64,000 bases of DNA from CAVUNY01 sp963843535 (GCA_963843535.1 CAWJKU010000004.1:186001-250000); one strand, 5' to 3'; shown: positions 34,528 to 42,842, numbered from the stretch's first letter. The notes: generated by a model not told the origin, from the letters alone. Translations and numbers: made by a program.

Positions 34528-35295
34528 ATGATCATTGATGCCGATTGCCACATTTCATCGCAGAAATGGGACGGCCTGGCGGTCACAGCCGCGGAGCTGA
34601 TCGCTGCCATGGACCGGGCCCAGGTGGATAAAGCGCTTATCTGGCTTAAGCCGCCGTATGACAAGAACTTCGAGCCAGAAAATCAAGCCGTGTTCAAGGC
34701 GGACCATGATTTTCCCGGGCGCTTTATCCCCTTCGGCTGGACAAACCCCAGGCTGGGTAATGAACGGGCAGCGGCTGCCATCTGCCGCTGTTTTGAAGAA
34801 TATGGTTTTTACGGCATAAAATTTAATGGCGCGCAGGATGAATTCGTGATCGATGACGACCACCTGGCGCTGCCGCTGATCGAGCAGGCGGCCCGTTATG
34901 ACAGGATTATCGCCTTTCATATCGGCGCGGATTTCTATGAGAACACCCACCCATACCGTTTGCGGCGCATCGCCCAGCTTTTTCCGGAAAGAAAATTCCT
35001 CATGATCCACATGGGTGGGGCGGGACTGCCGGCTCTCGACCGGGCCGCGGTGGAGGTGCTGCAAGTCTGCCCGAACGTGCTGGCTATTGCCAGCGCGATC
35101 AACGAGCTGCCGGTGCTGCAGGCGCTGCAGCAGATCGGCCCGCGCCGGGTGTGTTTTGGCAGCGACACGCCGTTCGGCCTGATGCATGTGCGCCTGGCGA
35201 TGTACCGGGCGCTGCTGCGCGATTTCAGCCCGGAAGACCAGGCGCTGGTCCTGGGCGGGAACATCGCGGCATTCGTCGGCCTAGCGGATATATAA
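34528..35295 (+). CDS. Amidohydrolase_2-type metal-dependent hydrolase
   Basis: A 255-residue TIM-barrel hydrolase with MIIDADCHIS at the N-terminus (D-A-D-C-H, variant of DxHxH), GIKFNGAQDEF, IIAFHIGADFYENTHPY, KFLMIHMGGAG and the late metal-site ligand region VCFGSDTPFG. This is the layout of the amidohydrolase_2 group, which includes decarboxylases and hydrolases. AAGGAG stands 6 nt before ATG 34528, preferred over upstream in-frame ATGs. Reaction unknown. Confidence 0.82.
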   Translation: MIIDADCHISSQKWDGLAVTAAELIAAMDRAQVDKALIWLKPPYDKNFEPENQAVFKADHDFPGRFIPFGWTNPRLGNERAAAAICRCFEEYGFYGIKFNGAQDEFVIDDDHLALPLIEQAARYDRIIAFHIGADFYENTHPYRLRRIAQLFPERKFLMIHMGGAGLPALDRAAVEVLQVCPNVLAIASAINELPVLQALQQIGPRRVCFGSDTPFGLMHVRLAMYRALLRDFSPEDQALVLGGNIAAFVGLADI

Positions 35296-35322
35296 AAACG
35301 CGTGTATGCCTCTCTTTTGATG

Positions 35323-35452
35323 AATTGTCATTGCGAGCCCCGAAGGGGCGTGGCAATCTGCTGATTTATAGGAGATTGCTTCGCTCGCCTGCTCCTTCGG
35401 GCACCCGAAGCGGGTACGGGCGCACCCCGGGTGGCGCTCGCTTATGACAATT
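35323..35452. repeat. 130-bp palindromic intergenic repeat
   Basis: Outer ends AATTGTCATTGCGAGC and GCTCGCTTATGACAATT form an imperfect inverted repeat, and inner GCAATCT/AGATTGC form a second. The start TGTCATTGCGAGC and the GCAATCT...AGATTGCTTCGCTCGC core resemble a dispersed repeat type I recall from several unrelated bacterial genomes. The interior contains TACGGGCGCACC, which also forms the insertion-sequence target near 26014. Confidence 0.65.
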
Positions 35453-35526
35453 ACACATTTCGCGTGGTCGCCGCCAGGACGACCACACTTTTATGGACAG
35501 GCCGTGAAATACGCGGCCTGTCGCGG

Positions 35527-35532
35527 TATAAT
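35527..35532 (+). promoter_or_regulatory. lipA: -10 box of lipA
   Basis: TATAAT 20 nt before the lipA ATG; the short leader contains AGGAG at a good spacing, a leadered gene. Confidence 0.5.
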
Positions 35533-35552
35533 CAGCCCTACAGGAGATCTTC

Positions 35553-36491
35553 ATGCCGGTAACACCTACCAGAGACCGGGTCGACCCGGAAAAAATTGAT
35601 ACGACACCCATGCGCCGCCCCAGTTGGATCCGGGTGCGGGCGCCTTCGGGTGAGACTTATGATTGGCTGCAGTCCTTGATGCGTAAAAAGGAGCTGCACA
35701 CGGTATGCGAGGAAGCCGGCTGCCCAAATATGGGTGAATGCTGGGGCAGCGGTACGGCTACTTTTTTGATGATGGGCGATATTTGCACGCGCACCTGCGG
35801 GTTCTGCGACATCAAACACGGCCAGCCGGCCCTGCTGGATTGGGCCGAGCCGGAACGCGTGGCGCAGGCGGTGAAATCGATGGAGCTTAAGCATGCCGTC
35901 ATCACCAGCGTCAACCGTGACGAGCGCAAAGACGGCGGCGCGCCGATATTCGCGATGGTCATCCGGCGCATCCGCCAGCTTTCTCCAGGCACCTCGGTCG
36001 AGGTGCTGATCCCAGATTTCAAAGGCAGCGCGGAAGCATTAAAGATTGTGATGGATGCTCGCCCGGAAATCCTGAACCATAATGTTGAAACCGTGCCGCG
36101 CCTGTTTAAGCTTGTTCAGCCGCAAGATAACTACCAGTGGTCCGAAGCCACTTTGAGCCATGCCCGCCTGCTCGATCCGGAAGTGTTGACCAAATCGGGG
36201 ATCATGGTGGGATTGGGCGAGACGATAGATGAGGTAAAAGAAACCATGCGCGACCTGCGCTCATGGGGGGTGAGCATCCTGACGATTGGGCAGTATCTGC
36301 AGCCCAGCCGCAAGCACCTGCCGATCGAACGCTACTATACCCCGCAAGAATTCGAAGAACTGCATAATTTTGGCCTGGAGATCGGTTTTTCCTGGGTAGA
36401 AAGCGGTCCGCTGGTGCGTTCTTCATACCACGCCGCGGATCAGGTGCGGGCGTTGAGCATTCTACACCGCAAGCTTTATGCTGCGGGCTGA
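35553..36491 (+). CDS. lipA: Lipoyl synthase
   Basis: A 312-residue radical-SAM enzyme that inserts two sulfurs into octanoyl groups. The auxiliary cluster motif C-x4-C-x5-C is at 52, 57 and 63 (CEEAGCPNMGEC). The radical-SAM motif C-x3-C-x2-C is at 78, 82 and 85 (CTRTCGFC). The terminal RSSY serine motif is present (LVRSSYHA). No lipB, lplA or 2-oxoacid dehydrogenase gene is adjacent. A terminator-like hairpin follows. Confidence 0.95.
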   Translation: MPVTPTRDRVDPEKIDTTPMRRPSWIRVRAPSGETYDWLQSLMRKKELHTVCEEAGCPNMGECWGSGTATFLMMGDICTRTCGFCDIKHGQPALLDWAEPERVAQAVKSMELKHAVITSVNRDERKDGGAPIFAMVIRRIRQLSPGTSVEVLIPDFKGSAEALKIVMDARPEILNHNVETVPRLFKLVQPQDNYQWSEATLSHARLLDPEVLTKSGIMVGLGETIDEVKETMRDLRSWGVSILTIGQYLQPSRKHLPIERYYTPQEFEELHNFGLEIGFSWVESGPLVRSSYHAADQVRALSILHRKLYAAG

Positions 36492-36510
36492 TCCTGGAAC
36501 GGCACTGGGT

Positions 36511-36545
36511 GAGGGCGGGGTTGTAATTGCCGCCCTCATTTTTGT
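36511..36545 (+). terminator. Intrinsic terminator after lipA
   Basis: GAGGGCGG (36511-36518) pairs with CCGCCCTC (36530-36537) and is followed by ATTTTTGTTT. Confidence 0.75.
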
Positions 36546-36559
36546 TTATGGGAGGATAT

Positions 36560-37309
36560 ATGGCGGAAATGCGCAGCCTGATTACCACCACGCTTGTCCA
36601 ACGACTGCAGTCCGAGCCTGAGATTCTGGCTGTGTGGCTGGAGGGGGCAGACGCCGCGGACAGTGTCGATGAATACTCGGATATCGACCTGTGCTGCTCT
36701 GTGGAAGCGAACCTGCTGGAAGGGGCCGCCGTGCTGGCCCAATCCGCGCTGGAAGCGATCGGCCCGCTTGATATGGTAACGCGGGTAAACAGCCCTGATT
36801 TTCAGCGCCACACGGTATTCCACCTGGCGGGCACTTCGCCTTATCTCCTCGTGGATTTTGTGGCGTATCTGCCCGGGCACGGCAGCCAATTCATTGCCGG
36901 GGATGATATCGAGAAGCCGCTCGTGTTGTTCGACCGCGTCGGGGCGGTCCGCTACCTTTCAGCGGCAGAGGCAGCAACCCGGCAGGACCGACCTCTCCGC
37001 CTGCGGGAACTGCGAGAAACCGTGGCCCAGGTCTCCCGGCTGGAGAAATACCTGAGGCGGGGTGATTTTCTAGAAGCGTACGGTTATTACCACAAATGGC
37101 TTCTGCAGCCGCTGATCGAAATCCTGCGCATGAAATACACACCGCTCCACCCCGATTATTACATCGTGCATATTTCCAGGCACCTGCCGCAAGATGTGCT
37201 GGCGCAGCTGGAAGATCTGGTGAAATTTAATTCGATCGCGGAACTGGAATTGAAAAGCAAAGCAGCCCTCCGCCTGTTTGAAGTAACCGCCAGCGAACTG
37301 GCGGCCTAA
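36560..37309 (+). CDS. Nucleotidyltransferase-fold protein (MNT/ANT-like)
   Basis: A 249-residue protein. The N-terminal nucleotidyltransferase fold is visible as ILAVWLEGADAADSVDEYSDIDL, where the usual G-S-x-x-x-G...D-x-D pattern is altered at its first serine (EGAD). The last 100 residues are helical (LEKYLRRGDFLEAYGYYHKWLLQPLIEILRMKYTPLHPDYY), as in aminoglycoside nucleotidyltransferase-like and DUF4037-like proteins. GGAGG precedes the ATG at 36560. Substrate unknown; not evidence for resistance. Confidence 0.75.
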   Translation: MAEMRSLITTTLVQRLQSEPEILAVWLEGADAADSVDEYSDIDLCCSVEANLLEGAAVLAQSALEAIGPLDMVTRVNSPDFQRHTVFHLAGTSPYLLVDFVAYLPGHGSQFIAGDDIEKPLVLFDRVGAVRYLSAAEAATRQDRPLRLRELRETVAQVSRLEKYLRRGDFLEAYGYYHKWLLQPLIEILRMKYTPLHPDYYIVHISRHLPQDVLAQLEDLVKFNSIAELELKSKAALRLFEVTASELAA

Positions 37310-37323
37310 TAATCTTTTTTCGA

Positions 37324-38124
37324 CTACAGTTTAACCAGGGCTTCGGCCGCCAGCCAGAACAGGCGCAGGCGGTGATCCTTGCGGTCAACCCAATCGCGGT
37401 GATCCCACCCTTCGGGCACCACCAGGTCGCCGCCGTATACCACCTGGCCGAAGGCGACCCCACGGAACTGGGCCACGGCGAAGAAGGCCGCGGCTTCCAT
37501 CTCGACCACGATGCAGCCTTCCGCCATGCGTTTTGCGCGGCGAGCATTCGTTTCCCGGTAAAAACCGTCGGTCGTCCAGGCTTTGCCCAGGCGGTAAGGC
37601 TGCCCGGCCTGGCTGCAGGCCTGTTCCAGGGCGGCCACCGCCTGCGGGGCGGGCAGCGCTTCGCGCGCGGGGGGCAGGTAGTGATACGACGTGCCTTCAT
37701 CGCGCACGGCAGCGGTGATGACCACCGGGTAGCCCACGGCGATTTCCTTATCCAGCACGCCACACCCGCCGCAGGCAATGAATTTTTTCGTGCCGATGGC
37801 AATCAGCTCCTCGGTAAAACCGGCTGCCAGGGCTGAACCGACCCCGGGATGGACGACCAGCAAGGATTGGCCAAGATATTCCATGCGGTAAATCGGGTTC
37901 ACCCCCATTTCGGAAACCATGCGGCCAACTTCTACCAGTTTTCCGGCATCGCGAAGCTGTTGAATAACATCCAGGAAGAAGCATAAAAGCGCCCGTTCCG
38001 GGGTGGATCCCGCGATTTTTGGACCAGTAGGCTGCAGGATCGCCTGATGGTCGGGGTCAAATTCGAGGATGGGTGCGTCCCATTTTTGGTTAAGTTCAGG
38101 GGGCAGAGTCGGTGGTGGGTCCAT
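37324..38124 (-). CDS. Nucleoside phosphorylase family protein
   Basis: A 266-residue PNP/UDP-family phosphorylase: LLVVHPGVGSALAAGFTEELIAIGTKKFIACGGCGVL forms the phosphate/nucleoside pocket, AVRDEGTSYHYLPPAR the ribose site, and CIVVEMEAAAFFAVAQFRGV the conserved E-M-E ribose-binding motif. It cleaves a nucleoside with phosphate for salvage. A TAAACT box lies 6 nt before the ATG at 38124. Confidence 0.88.
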   Translation of the reverse strand: MDPPPTLPPELNQKWDAPILEFDPDHQAILQPTGPKIAGSTPERALLCFFLDVIQQLRDAGKLVEVGRMVSEMGVNPIYRMEYLGQSLLVVHPGVGSALAAGFTEELIAIGTKKFIACGGCGVLDKEIAVGYPVVITAAVRDEGTSYHYLPPAREALPAPQAVAALEQACSQAGQPYRLGKAWTTDGFYRETNARRAKRMAEGCIVVEMEAAAFFAVAQFRGVAFGQVVYGGDLVVPEGWDHRDWVDRKDHRLRLFWLAAEALVKL

Positions 38125-38130
38125 TTTTGT

Positions 38131-38136
38131 AGTTTA
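38131..38136 (-). promoter_or_regulatory. -10-like box 6 nt before nucleoside phosphorylase start (leaderless)
   Basis: TAAACT on the minus strand, then ACAAAA and the ATG at 38124. No ribosome binding site is possible. Confidence 0.45.
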
Positions 38137-38271
38137 CCATGAAGCACGAAGAAAAAACCATTAACCAAAACATGTGGGATGAAAACTTACCACAAGGGAG
38201 AATCATCGTTGCCTACATTCTGAAATGCCCCAATGCGTTCAGTTTGTGCTGCGCTCTTGCTGATCGTGTAT

Positions 38272-38277
38272 TATAAT
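38272..38277 (+). promoter_or_regulatory. -10 box upstream of APH-like gene at 38359
   Basis: TATAAT within TGTATTATAATAG, about 80 nt before the ATG at 38359; AGGAGGG stands at the proper place before that start. Confidence 0.4.
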
Positions 38278-38358
38278 AGTTAAAATTTATCTTATTCATA
38301 AATAATACATCCGGGTACAGTGCCGTTGGCCCTGCGCCACCACAAACAGGAGGGTTAG

Positions 38359-39492
38359 ATGACAGACGAGATTCGGATTTTCATTGATCCGCAGCAGCTC
38401 GCAGGGATTGTGGCGCAGGCGCTCGCCAGACCCATTCTTCGGCTGGGGGAATGGCAGGTCAAACCGCTCAGCGGCGGCCTGGAGGAGTTCAACCGGGTGT
38501 ACCTGCTCTCCGGCCAGGCGCACACGCACTCTGGAGAGTGTGCCTGGTTGCTGGTGCTCAAGACGATGCAGTGCGACCCCTCCAATGATGCCCACCCCCA
38601 GGCAACCCGCTACTGGAAGCGTGAGGCCGCCTTTTACCAGTCGGGGCTGCTCGATGACCTGTCTTGCAGCCTGGTGCCGCCCCGCTGTTACCAGGTCAGC
38701 CAGCAGGGGGATGCAATGTGGATCTGGATGGAGGCTATCCAGGATGCACTGCCGAAGCCCTGGCCAACGGATAAGTATTTTGAAGCCGCCCGCTGCCTGG
38801 GCTGCTTCAACGGCGCCTACCTGGCTGGCAAGCCGCTGCCGGCTGAGCCCTGGCTGGCCCGGGACTGGCTGAGTGGATACATCGAACTGGCTGTTCCAAA
38901 CCTGCATGATTTGCCGCAGCTGCGGAAAAACCCTTTCTTTCATAAAACCTATGCGGACATGAGCGACGACTTCATCCTGCAAGCCTGGGAGCGCCGGGGT
39001 GATTTTATTAAAGCCATGGAAAGCCTGCCGCAGACCTTCTGCCACCAGGATGCCTTCGACGGCAACCTGCTCTGGCGCCGCAATGCGGCCGGGCAGGATC
39101 AGCTGGTCGGGCTGGATTGGGCCTACACTGGGAACGCGGCCCTGGGCATAGAATTGGCGCCCCTGGTGTACATGTATTTTGGTTCGAATAGGATGCAACA
39201 TTATGAGCTTTGCCTGCGGGGTTACCTGTCCGGCCTGGCGGATGCAGGCTGCGCGGCGGACGCGCGCCAGGTGCGCTTTGCCAGCCTGGTAACGATCTTT
39301 TACCGTTACTTTTACGGCGCAACCCTTGGCGAGCTTTGGAACGGTTTGCGCGACGAAGCCAACCATTCTTTCATCGCTTCCCTGATTGGCGTTCCGTCCA
39401 TCGACATCCTCTTTGCAGGCCTCTCGGCTGACGTCCTGTTTTTCAAAGACATCTACCAGGAGATCAGCGAAACGCTGCGGCAGATGGCATGA
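38359..39492 (+). CDS. APH/choline-kinase-fold phosphotransferase
   Basis: A 377-residue kinase-like protein. The catalytic loop is FCHQDAFDGNLLW (H-x-D-x4-N) and the metal motif is GLDWAY (D-W replacing D-F/D-G). LLVLKTM supplies the likely ATP-binding lysine. The C-terminal part is helical with several aromatic pairs (FYRYFYGATLGELW). Small-molecule kinase; substrate unknown. AGGAGGG precedes the start. One of four APH-fold genes in this window. Confidence 0.8.
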   Translation: MTDEIRIFIDPQQLAGIVAQALARPILRLGEWQVKPLSGGLEEFNRVYLLSGQAHTHSGECAWLLVLKTMQCDPSNDAHPQATRYWKREAAFYQSGLLDDLSCSLVPPRCYQVSQQGDAMWIWMEAIQDALPKPWPTDKYFEAARCLGCFNGAYLAGKPLPAEPWLARDWLSGYIELAVPNLHDLPQLRKNPFFHKTYADMSDDFILQAWERRGDFIKAMESLPQTFCHQDAFDGNLLWRRNAAGQDQLVGLDWAYTGNAALGIELAPLVYMYFGSNRMQHYELCLRGYLSGLADAGCAADARQVRFASLVTIFYRYFYGATLGELWNGLRDEANHSFIASLIGVPSIDILFAGLSADVLFFKDIYQEISETLRQMA

Positions 39493-39855
39493 GAGAGCAC
39501 TAAAGCCAGGCGGCGCTGCGCAATCAAACACCTGATGCCAAACCCGAAAAAAAATAAGCCCCTGCATCGGGGGTGAATCGCAAAATCACCCCGCTGATCA
39601 GTTGATCATGCAGCCTGGCGTGATATAATATGATTTAATTGATCTATTTGATCAATAATTGTGAACCTGAATAACCTCCCGGGCAGCCTGTTTCATCTCG
39701 CAGACTCCCCGGATTTTATTTTCAAGGAGGAATGCGCTTTACCGATCAATCATGGGAAGGTCACTAAGGTAACTGGCTCATCATGATATCCAGCCTAACT
39801 TTTTCGTGGGCTTCGCGGCGAGGCCCACCCTAGAATTTATAGGAGTGTACCTATT
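39493..39855. promoter_or_regulatory. 363-bp intergenic region with promoter and operator-like palindrome
   Basis: It holds a C-rich hairpin-like stretch around 39550-39596, TATAAT at 39624-39629, an operator-like inverted repeat ATTGATC-N5-GATCAAT (39638-39656) just downstream of it, an orphan AAGGAGG (39725-39731) with no long frame behind it, and a hairpin GTGGGC/GCCCAC (39806-39811 with 39823-39828). No gene is evident. Confidence 0.4.
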
Positions 39856-40287
39856 ATGTCCGAGCAAGAGAATATCAAAGCTGCACAATCCTTTTTTGAG
39901 GCCTGGAATTCGGGCGACTTGAGCAAAAACGAAGCATATGTAGCCGACAACTACGTGGATGAGGGGCCTGGAGCGCCAGGGCCGATGAATGTTGAGCAAT
40001 CCAGGGCGTACAACCAGAATTTTTTGACGGCTTTTCCCGGTTCAAAGTTTGAGGTGCTGCTTACCGTGACCCAGGGCGATTATGTGGTCACGAACTGGAA
40101 AGTCAGCGGGGTCCACAGCGGCCCACTGCAGACCCCCTCCGGCGGCAGCATACCGCCCACGGGGAAACGGGCAACGCTCACCGGCAGCTCAACAGCCCTG
40201 GTGAAAAACGGCAAAGTCGTTCACGGCTGGAATTTCTGGGATTTGGCTTCACTTTTAGGGCAGATAGGCCTGCTGCCCCCGATGTAA
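39856..40287 (+). CDS. SnoaL-like / ester-cyclase family protein
   Basis: A 143-residue alpha+beta-barrel protein of the SnoaL-like type: ENIKAAQSFFEAWNSGDLS, YVADNYVDEGPGAPGPM, FKVEV-like VLLTVTQGDYVVTNWKVSGVHSG and VKNGKVVHGWNFWDLASLLGQIGLL. Family members act as polyketide cyclases or as ligand-binding NTF2-like proteins. AGGAG stands 11 nt before the ATG. No polyketide cluster is nearby. Confidence 0.83.
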   Translation: MSEQENIKAAQSFFEAWNSGDLSKNEAYVADNYVDEGPGAPGPMNVEQSRAYNQNFLTAFPGSKFEVLLTVTQGDYVVTNWKVSGVHSGPLQTPSGGSIPPTGKRATLTGSSTALVKNGKVVHGWNFWDLASLLGQIGLLPPM

Positions 40288-40317
40288 GCCTCCAAGCAGG
40301 GTGATCCATCGCCAGCG

Positions 40318-40347
40318 TGCGCCTCGTTGTGAGGCGCATTTCAGTTT
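40318..40347 (+). terminator. Intrinsic terminator after SnoaL-like gene
   Basis: TGCGCCTC and GAGGCGCA around a GTTGT loop, followed by TTTCAGTTT. Confidence 0.65.
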
Positions 40348-40366
40348 AAGAAGGATCAGTGGTTAA

Positions 40367-40459
40367 TCACTGCTGGTAATTTGCCCTGTGCACCACTTCC
40401 AGGTCGCTGTCTGCCCAGACGACGATCGCCATTTTATTGCGGACGTGAAAGATGTACAT
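40367..40459 (-). other. Short open frame or gene remnant downstream of PPOX gene
   Basis: A 30-codon frame (MYIFHVRNKMAIVVWADSDL..., ends YQQ) that stays open upstream through the end of the PPOX gene in another frame (WIALDLSNGNYLSRASSSQN). Its composition looks protein-like, but I recognise no family and see no ribosome binding site. It could be a decayed gene piece fused to the PPOX tail. Confidence 0.2.
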
Positions 40460-40482
40460 GTTCTGAGATGAAGAGGCTCTGC

Positions 40483-41076
40483 TTAAATAATTGCCGTTCG
40501 AGAGGTCCAGCGCAATCCAGCCCGAAGATTGGCTAGCTCGCTCGTCAGACCATCCATGCTCGTGAGGTTATTTTCCTGGAAGTAGGCCTGGATGCCCGCG
40601 CAGCCTTTTTTGGCCACCCATTTGGGAAGGTGGTCGCGCTCGCCCTGATACTCGTAGAGCGGCACCCCAAAACCGCAGGAGGTCTGCACGCGGGTGATGC
40701 CGGCCACGATGACCTGGCGCACGTCGCTGAAATCACACAGCGGAAATTTCTGGGAAAGCTCTTCCCATTCGGGATGAGCGGGTAAGACGGTGCGCCCCTC
40801 GCCGTACAGGCGCAGGATGTTCGGCGGGCCGTCGAAGGCGCAGAACATGAAGGTGATGCGCCCGTTTTCGCGCAAGTGGGCCGAGGTTTCGTTACCACTG
40901 CCCACCAGGTCCAGGTAGGCGACCTGCCGGGAGGAGAGGATGCAGAAGCTGTCCAGGCCTTTTGGCGAAAGGTTGATGTGCCCTTGCGGGGTGAGCGGGG
41001 CGCTGGCGACAAAAAAGAGGTGCTGCCTGGAAATAAATTCGCTCAGTTCTGGCGTAATCTCAGCATGAATCTTCAT
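40483..41076 (-). CDS. Pyridoxamine 5'-phosphate oxidase family (PPOX) protein
   Basis: A 197-residue split-barrel flavin/F420-binding protein: FFVASAPLTPQGHINLSPKG, VAYLDLVGSGNETSAHLREN, ITFMFCAFDGPPNILRLYGEG and TSCGFGVPLYEYQGERDHLPKW. This is the PPOX subgroup common in actinobacteria and cyanobacteria, with unassigned substrate. AGGAGAATG precedes the start. The last 20 residues after SMDGL look non-homologous; see the remnant at 40367-40459. Confidence 0.85.
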   Translation of the reverse strand: MKIHAEITPELSEFISRQHLFFVASAPLTPQGHINLSPKGLDSFCILSSRQVAYLDLVGSGNETSAHLRENGRITFMFCAFDGPPNILRLYGEGRTVLPAHPEWEELSQKFPLCDFSDVRQVIVAGITRVQTSCGFGVPLYEYQGERDHLPKWVAKKGCAGIQAYFQENNLTSMDGLTSELANLRAGLRWTSRTAII

Positions 41077-41100
41077 TTGACATTCTCCTATACCATGCGA

Positions 41101-41160
41101 GATATTATCCGGGAAGAAGGCTCGCTCAAAGCCGCAAAGTATGAATTGAGGGATAATATC
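41101..41160. repeat. 10-bp inverted repeat pair in PPOX/GyrI-like intergenic region
   Basis: GATATTATCC (41101-41110) and GGATAATATC (41151-41160) are perfectly inverted, 40 bp apart, between divergent genes. This could be a paired operator for a dimeric regulator; no regulator gene is adjacent. Confidence 0.35.
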
Positions 41161-41229
41161 AGCAGGTATCGATGCAAGCGCCGGGCAATGCCCAGGTTCC
41201 CAAGTTAAGCCCGTGAAAGGACAGATCCA

Positions 41230-41856
41230 ATGATTAACCTGGATTTAAAGAAAGAGCTCAAGGCTCTTTACCTGCCGTCGGCCAAAGCCGTGCAGATGGT
41301 GACTGTTCCTCGGTTTAAGTTTCTGATGCTCGACGGGGAAATCGAGCCCGGGCACGGTCCGGGAGATTCACCGCGCTTCGCGGAGGCCATGCAGGCTGTA
41401 TACGGCATGGCCTATACCTTGAAATTTACGTCGAAAAAGCGCAAGGAGAATCCGATCGACTACCCGGTGATGGCTCTGGAAGGGCTGTGGTGGACGGACA
41501 GTGGGGCTTACGACCTGACCCATCCCGAAGGTTGGAAGTACACCCTGCTGATCCTGCAGCCGGAGCACACCACGGTGGAGATATTTGAGGCGGCGCGCGA
41601 TCAGGTGCGCAAGAAAAAGCCATCCGCGGCATTAGAAATTCTGCGCCTGGGTGAATTTGAAGAAGGGCGCTGCATCCAGATCATGCATATTGGCCCGTAC
41701 AGCGATGAAATGCGCACCATCCGGGCGATGGATGAATTTGCTGCCAGAAATGGTTTAAAGATGCACGGCAAGCACCATGAAATATATATAAGTGACCCGC
41801 GCCGGGCGCTGCCAGATAAGATGAAGACCGTGCTGCGCCACCCGATCGAGGGGTAA
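41230..41856 (+). CDS. GyrI-like small-molecule-binding domain protein
   Basis: A 208-residue protein of the GyrI-like/SOUL-like superfamily: VTVPRFKFLMLDGEIEPGHGPGDSPRFAEAMQAVYGMAYTLKF, ALEGLWWTDSG, LEILRLGEFEEGRCIQIMHIGPYSDEMRTIRAMDEFAARNG and HEIYISDPRRALPDKMKTVLRHPI. This matches stand-alone GyrI-like proteins that bind or hydrolyse lipophilic compounds. No DNA-binding domain is attached. Confidence 0.88.
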   Translation: MINLDLKKELKALYLPSAKAVQMVTVPRFKFLMLDGEIEPGHGPGDSPRFAEAMQAVYGMAYTLKFTSKKRKENPIDYPVMALEGLWWTDSGAYDLTHPEGWKYTLLILQPEHTTVEIFEAARDQVRKKKPSAALEILRLGEFEEGRCIQIMHIGPYSDEMRTIRAMDEFAARNGLKMHGKHHEIYISDPRRALPDKMKTVLRHPIEG

Positions 41857-41991
41857 AGCGTCCTCGATCGCGGTCAGGGTCCTTGCGATTGGTTAAGGTT
41901 TTTGACCCGCGAAGCCGGTCAAACACCACTGAACGAATAACCTCTTCCAGTTCGGGGAGGGGAAGGGGAAAGGTTAATTCAGCCCCATCTA

Positions 41992-42028
41992 AACAGGAAT
42001 CCGGCCCCGGTGGAGCCGGATTCCTGTT
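41992..42028 (+). terminator. Terminator-like hairpin after GyrI-like gene
   Basis: A 14-bp perfect stem (AACAGGAATCCGGC and its complement) with a 9-nt loop; the 3' side ends CCTGTTGATT. Confidence 0.55.
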
Positions 42029-42097
42029 GATTCGCCTGGGTGGGCGTGCTATCATAATATTAAAAGCCGCTCGCGCTATTGCGGGCCACGCAAATCA

Positions 42098-42152
42098 CCT
42101 AACCCCCCTTCCCCCTTCCCGGGTCGGGAAGGGGGAGCAGAGGGGGTTAGGT
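42098..42152. repeat. C-rich palindromic intergenic repeat
   Basis: Nested inverted repeats: outer ACCTAACCCCC...GGGGGTTAGGT and inner CCCCCTTCCCG...CGGGAAGGGGG. Same style as the elements at 25893 and 55143. It lies in the untranslated leader of the cytidylate-kinase-like gene. Confidence 0.65.
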
Positions 42153-42170
42153 TATATAAGGAGGTGAGGG

Positions 42171-42842
42171 ATGGCAGTTATTACCATTTCACGTCAGTAT
42201 GGCAGCGGAGGGGACGAGATTGCCGACAAGGTAGGGGAAATCCTGGGGTACCCGCATTTTGATAAGAGCATGATCCTGAAAGCCGCAGCTGAAGCCGGCA
42301 TTTCCGAGACGGAGGTCTTCGACTATTCGGAAGATAATCACAAGGTGCGCTCTTTCATGGACCGCTTGTTCAACCGCTCGGTGGTGATGACCACCGGACA
42401 CATGCTCGAAAGCGGCGGGCTTTCGGTCTACGATATGGAAGTCCCCCTGGGCCAGGACATCATGCTTTCCCTGGTCCAAAAAGCGATTCGCAGCGCCTAC
42501 CAGATCGGCAATATGGTCATCGTGGGGCGAGGCAGCCAGGTGATATTGCAGGATAAACCGAAAGCTGTCCATGTCCGTATCGAAGCGCCGATGGAATACC
42601 GCATCCAGTGTTTGAAAGAGAAAATCAAGCAGTCGCGCCAGGTTTTCCAGGCAGACCTGGAAGCGCGGCGGGATGCCCAGGATATCATCCTCGACCGTGA
42701 TGCGGCTTCCGCCGACTATATCAAGCGCCATTACAACCTCGATTGGAGCGATGCCCAGCTTTACCACGTGATTCTGAACACGGGGAAGATGAGCTATGAA
42801 CGGGCGACGCAGATCATCGTGGATCTGGTGAAGGATCTCTAG
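42171..42842 (+). CDS. Cytidylate-kinase-like family protein
   Basis: A 223-residue P-loop kinase of the Cytidylate_kin2 group: AVITISRQYGSGGDEIADKVGEILGYPHFDKSMI carries a modified P-loop (QYGSGGDE rather than GxxGxGK[ST]). NMVIVGRGSQVIL, VHVRIEAPMEYRIQ and RDAASADYIKRHYNLDWSD follow. Members often pair with membrane or sensor proteins and their substrate is not settled. AAGGAGG sits 8 nt before the ATG. Confidence 0.82.
   Translation: MAVITISRQYGSGGDEIADKVGEILGYPHFDKSMILKAAAEAGISETEVFDYSEDNHKVRSFMDRLFNRSVVMTTGHMLESGGLSVYDMEVPLGQDIMLSLVQKAIRSAYQIGNMVIVGRGSQVILQDKPKAVHVRIEAPMEYRIQCLKEKIKQSRQVFQADLEARRDAQDIILDRDAASADYIKRHYNLDWSDAQLYHVILNTGKMSYERATQIIVDLVKDL

Larger units (their letters stand above)
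41857..42170. other. Intergenic region of 314 bp with terminator and repeats
   Basis: It contains a C/G-rich half repeat near 41954-41972, the terminator at 41992-42028, a TATAAT-like box (ATCATAATATT) at about 42050-42060 and the palindromic repeat 42098-42152 just before the next gene's AAGGAGG. No coding frame is supported. Confidence 0.5.

Noticed and set aside
36560..37309. Aminoglycoside resistance gene
   Set aside because: Only the nucleotidyltransferase fold is supported; the active-site serine region is altered and there is no resistance context.
39638..39656. FNR/CRP-type site
   Set aside because: The half-sites TTGAT and ATCAA are present but separated by 7 bp instead of 4.
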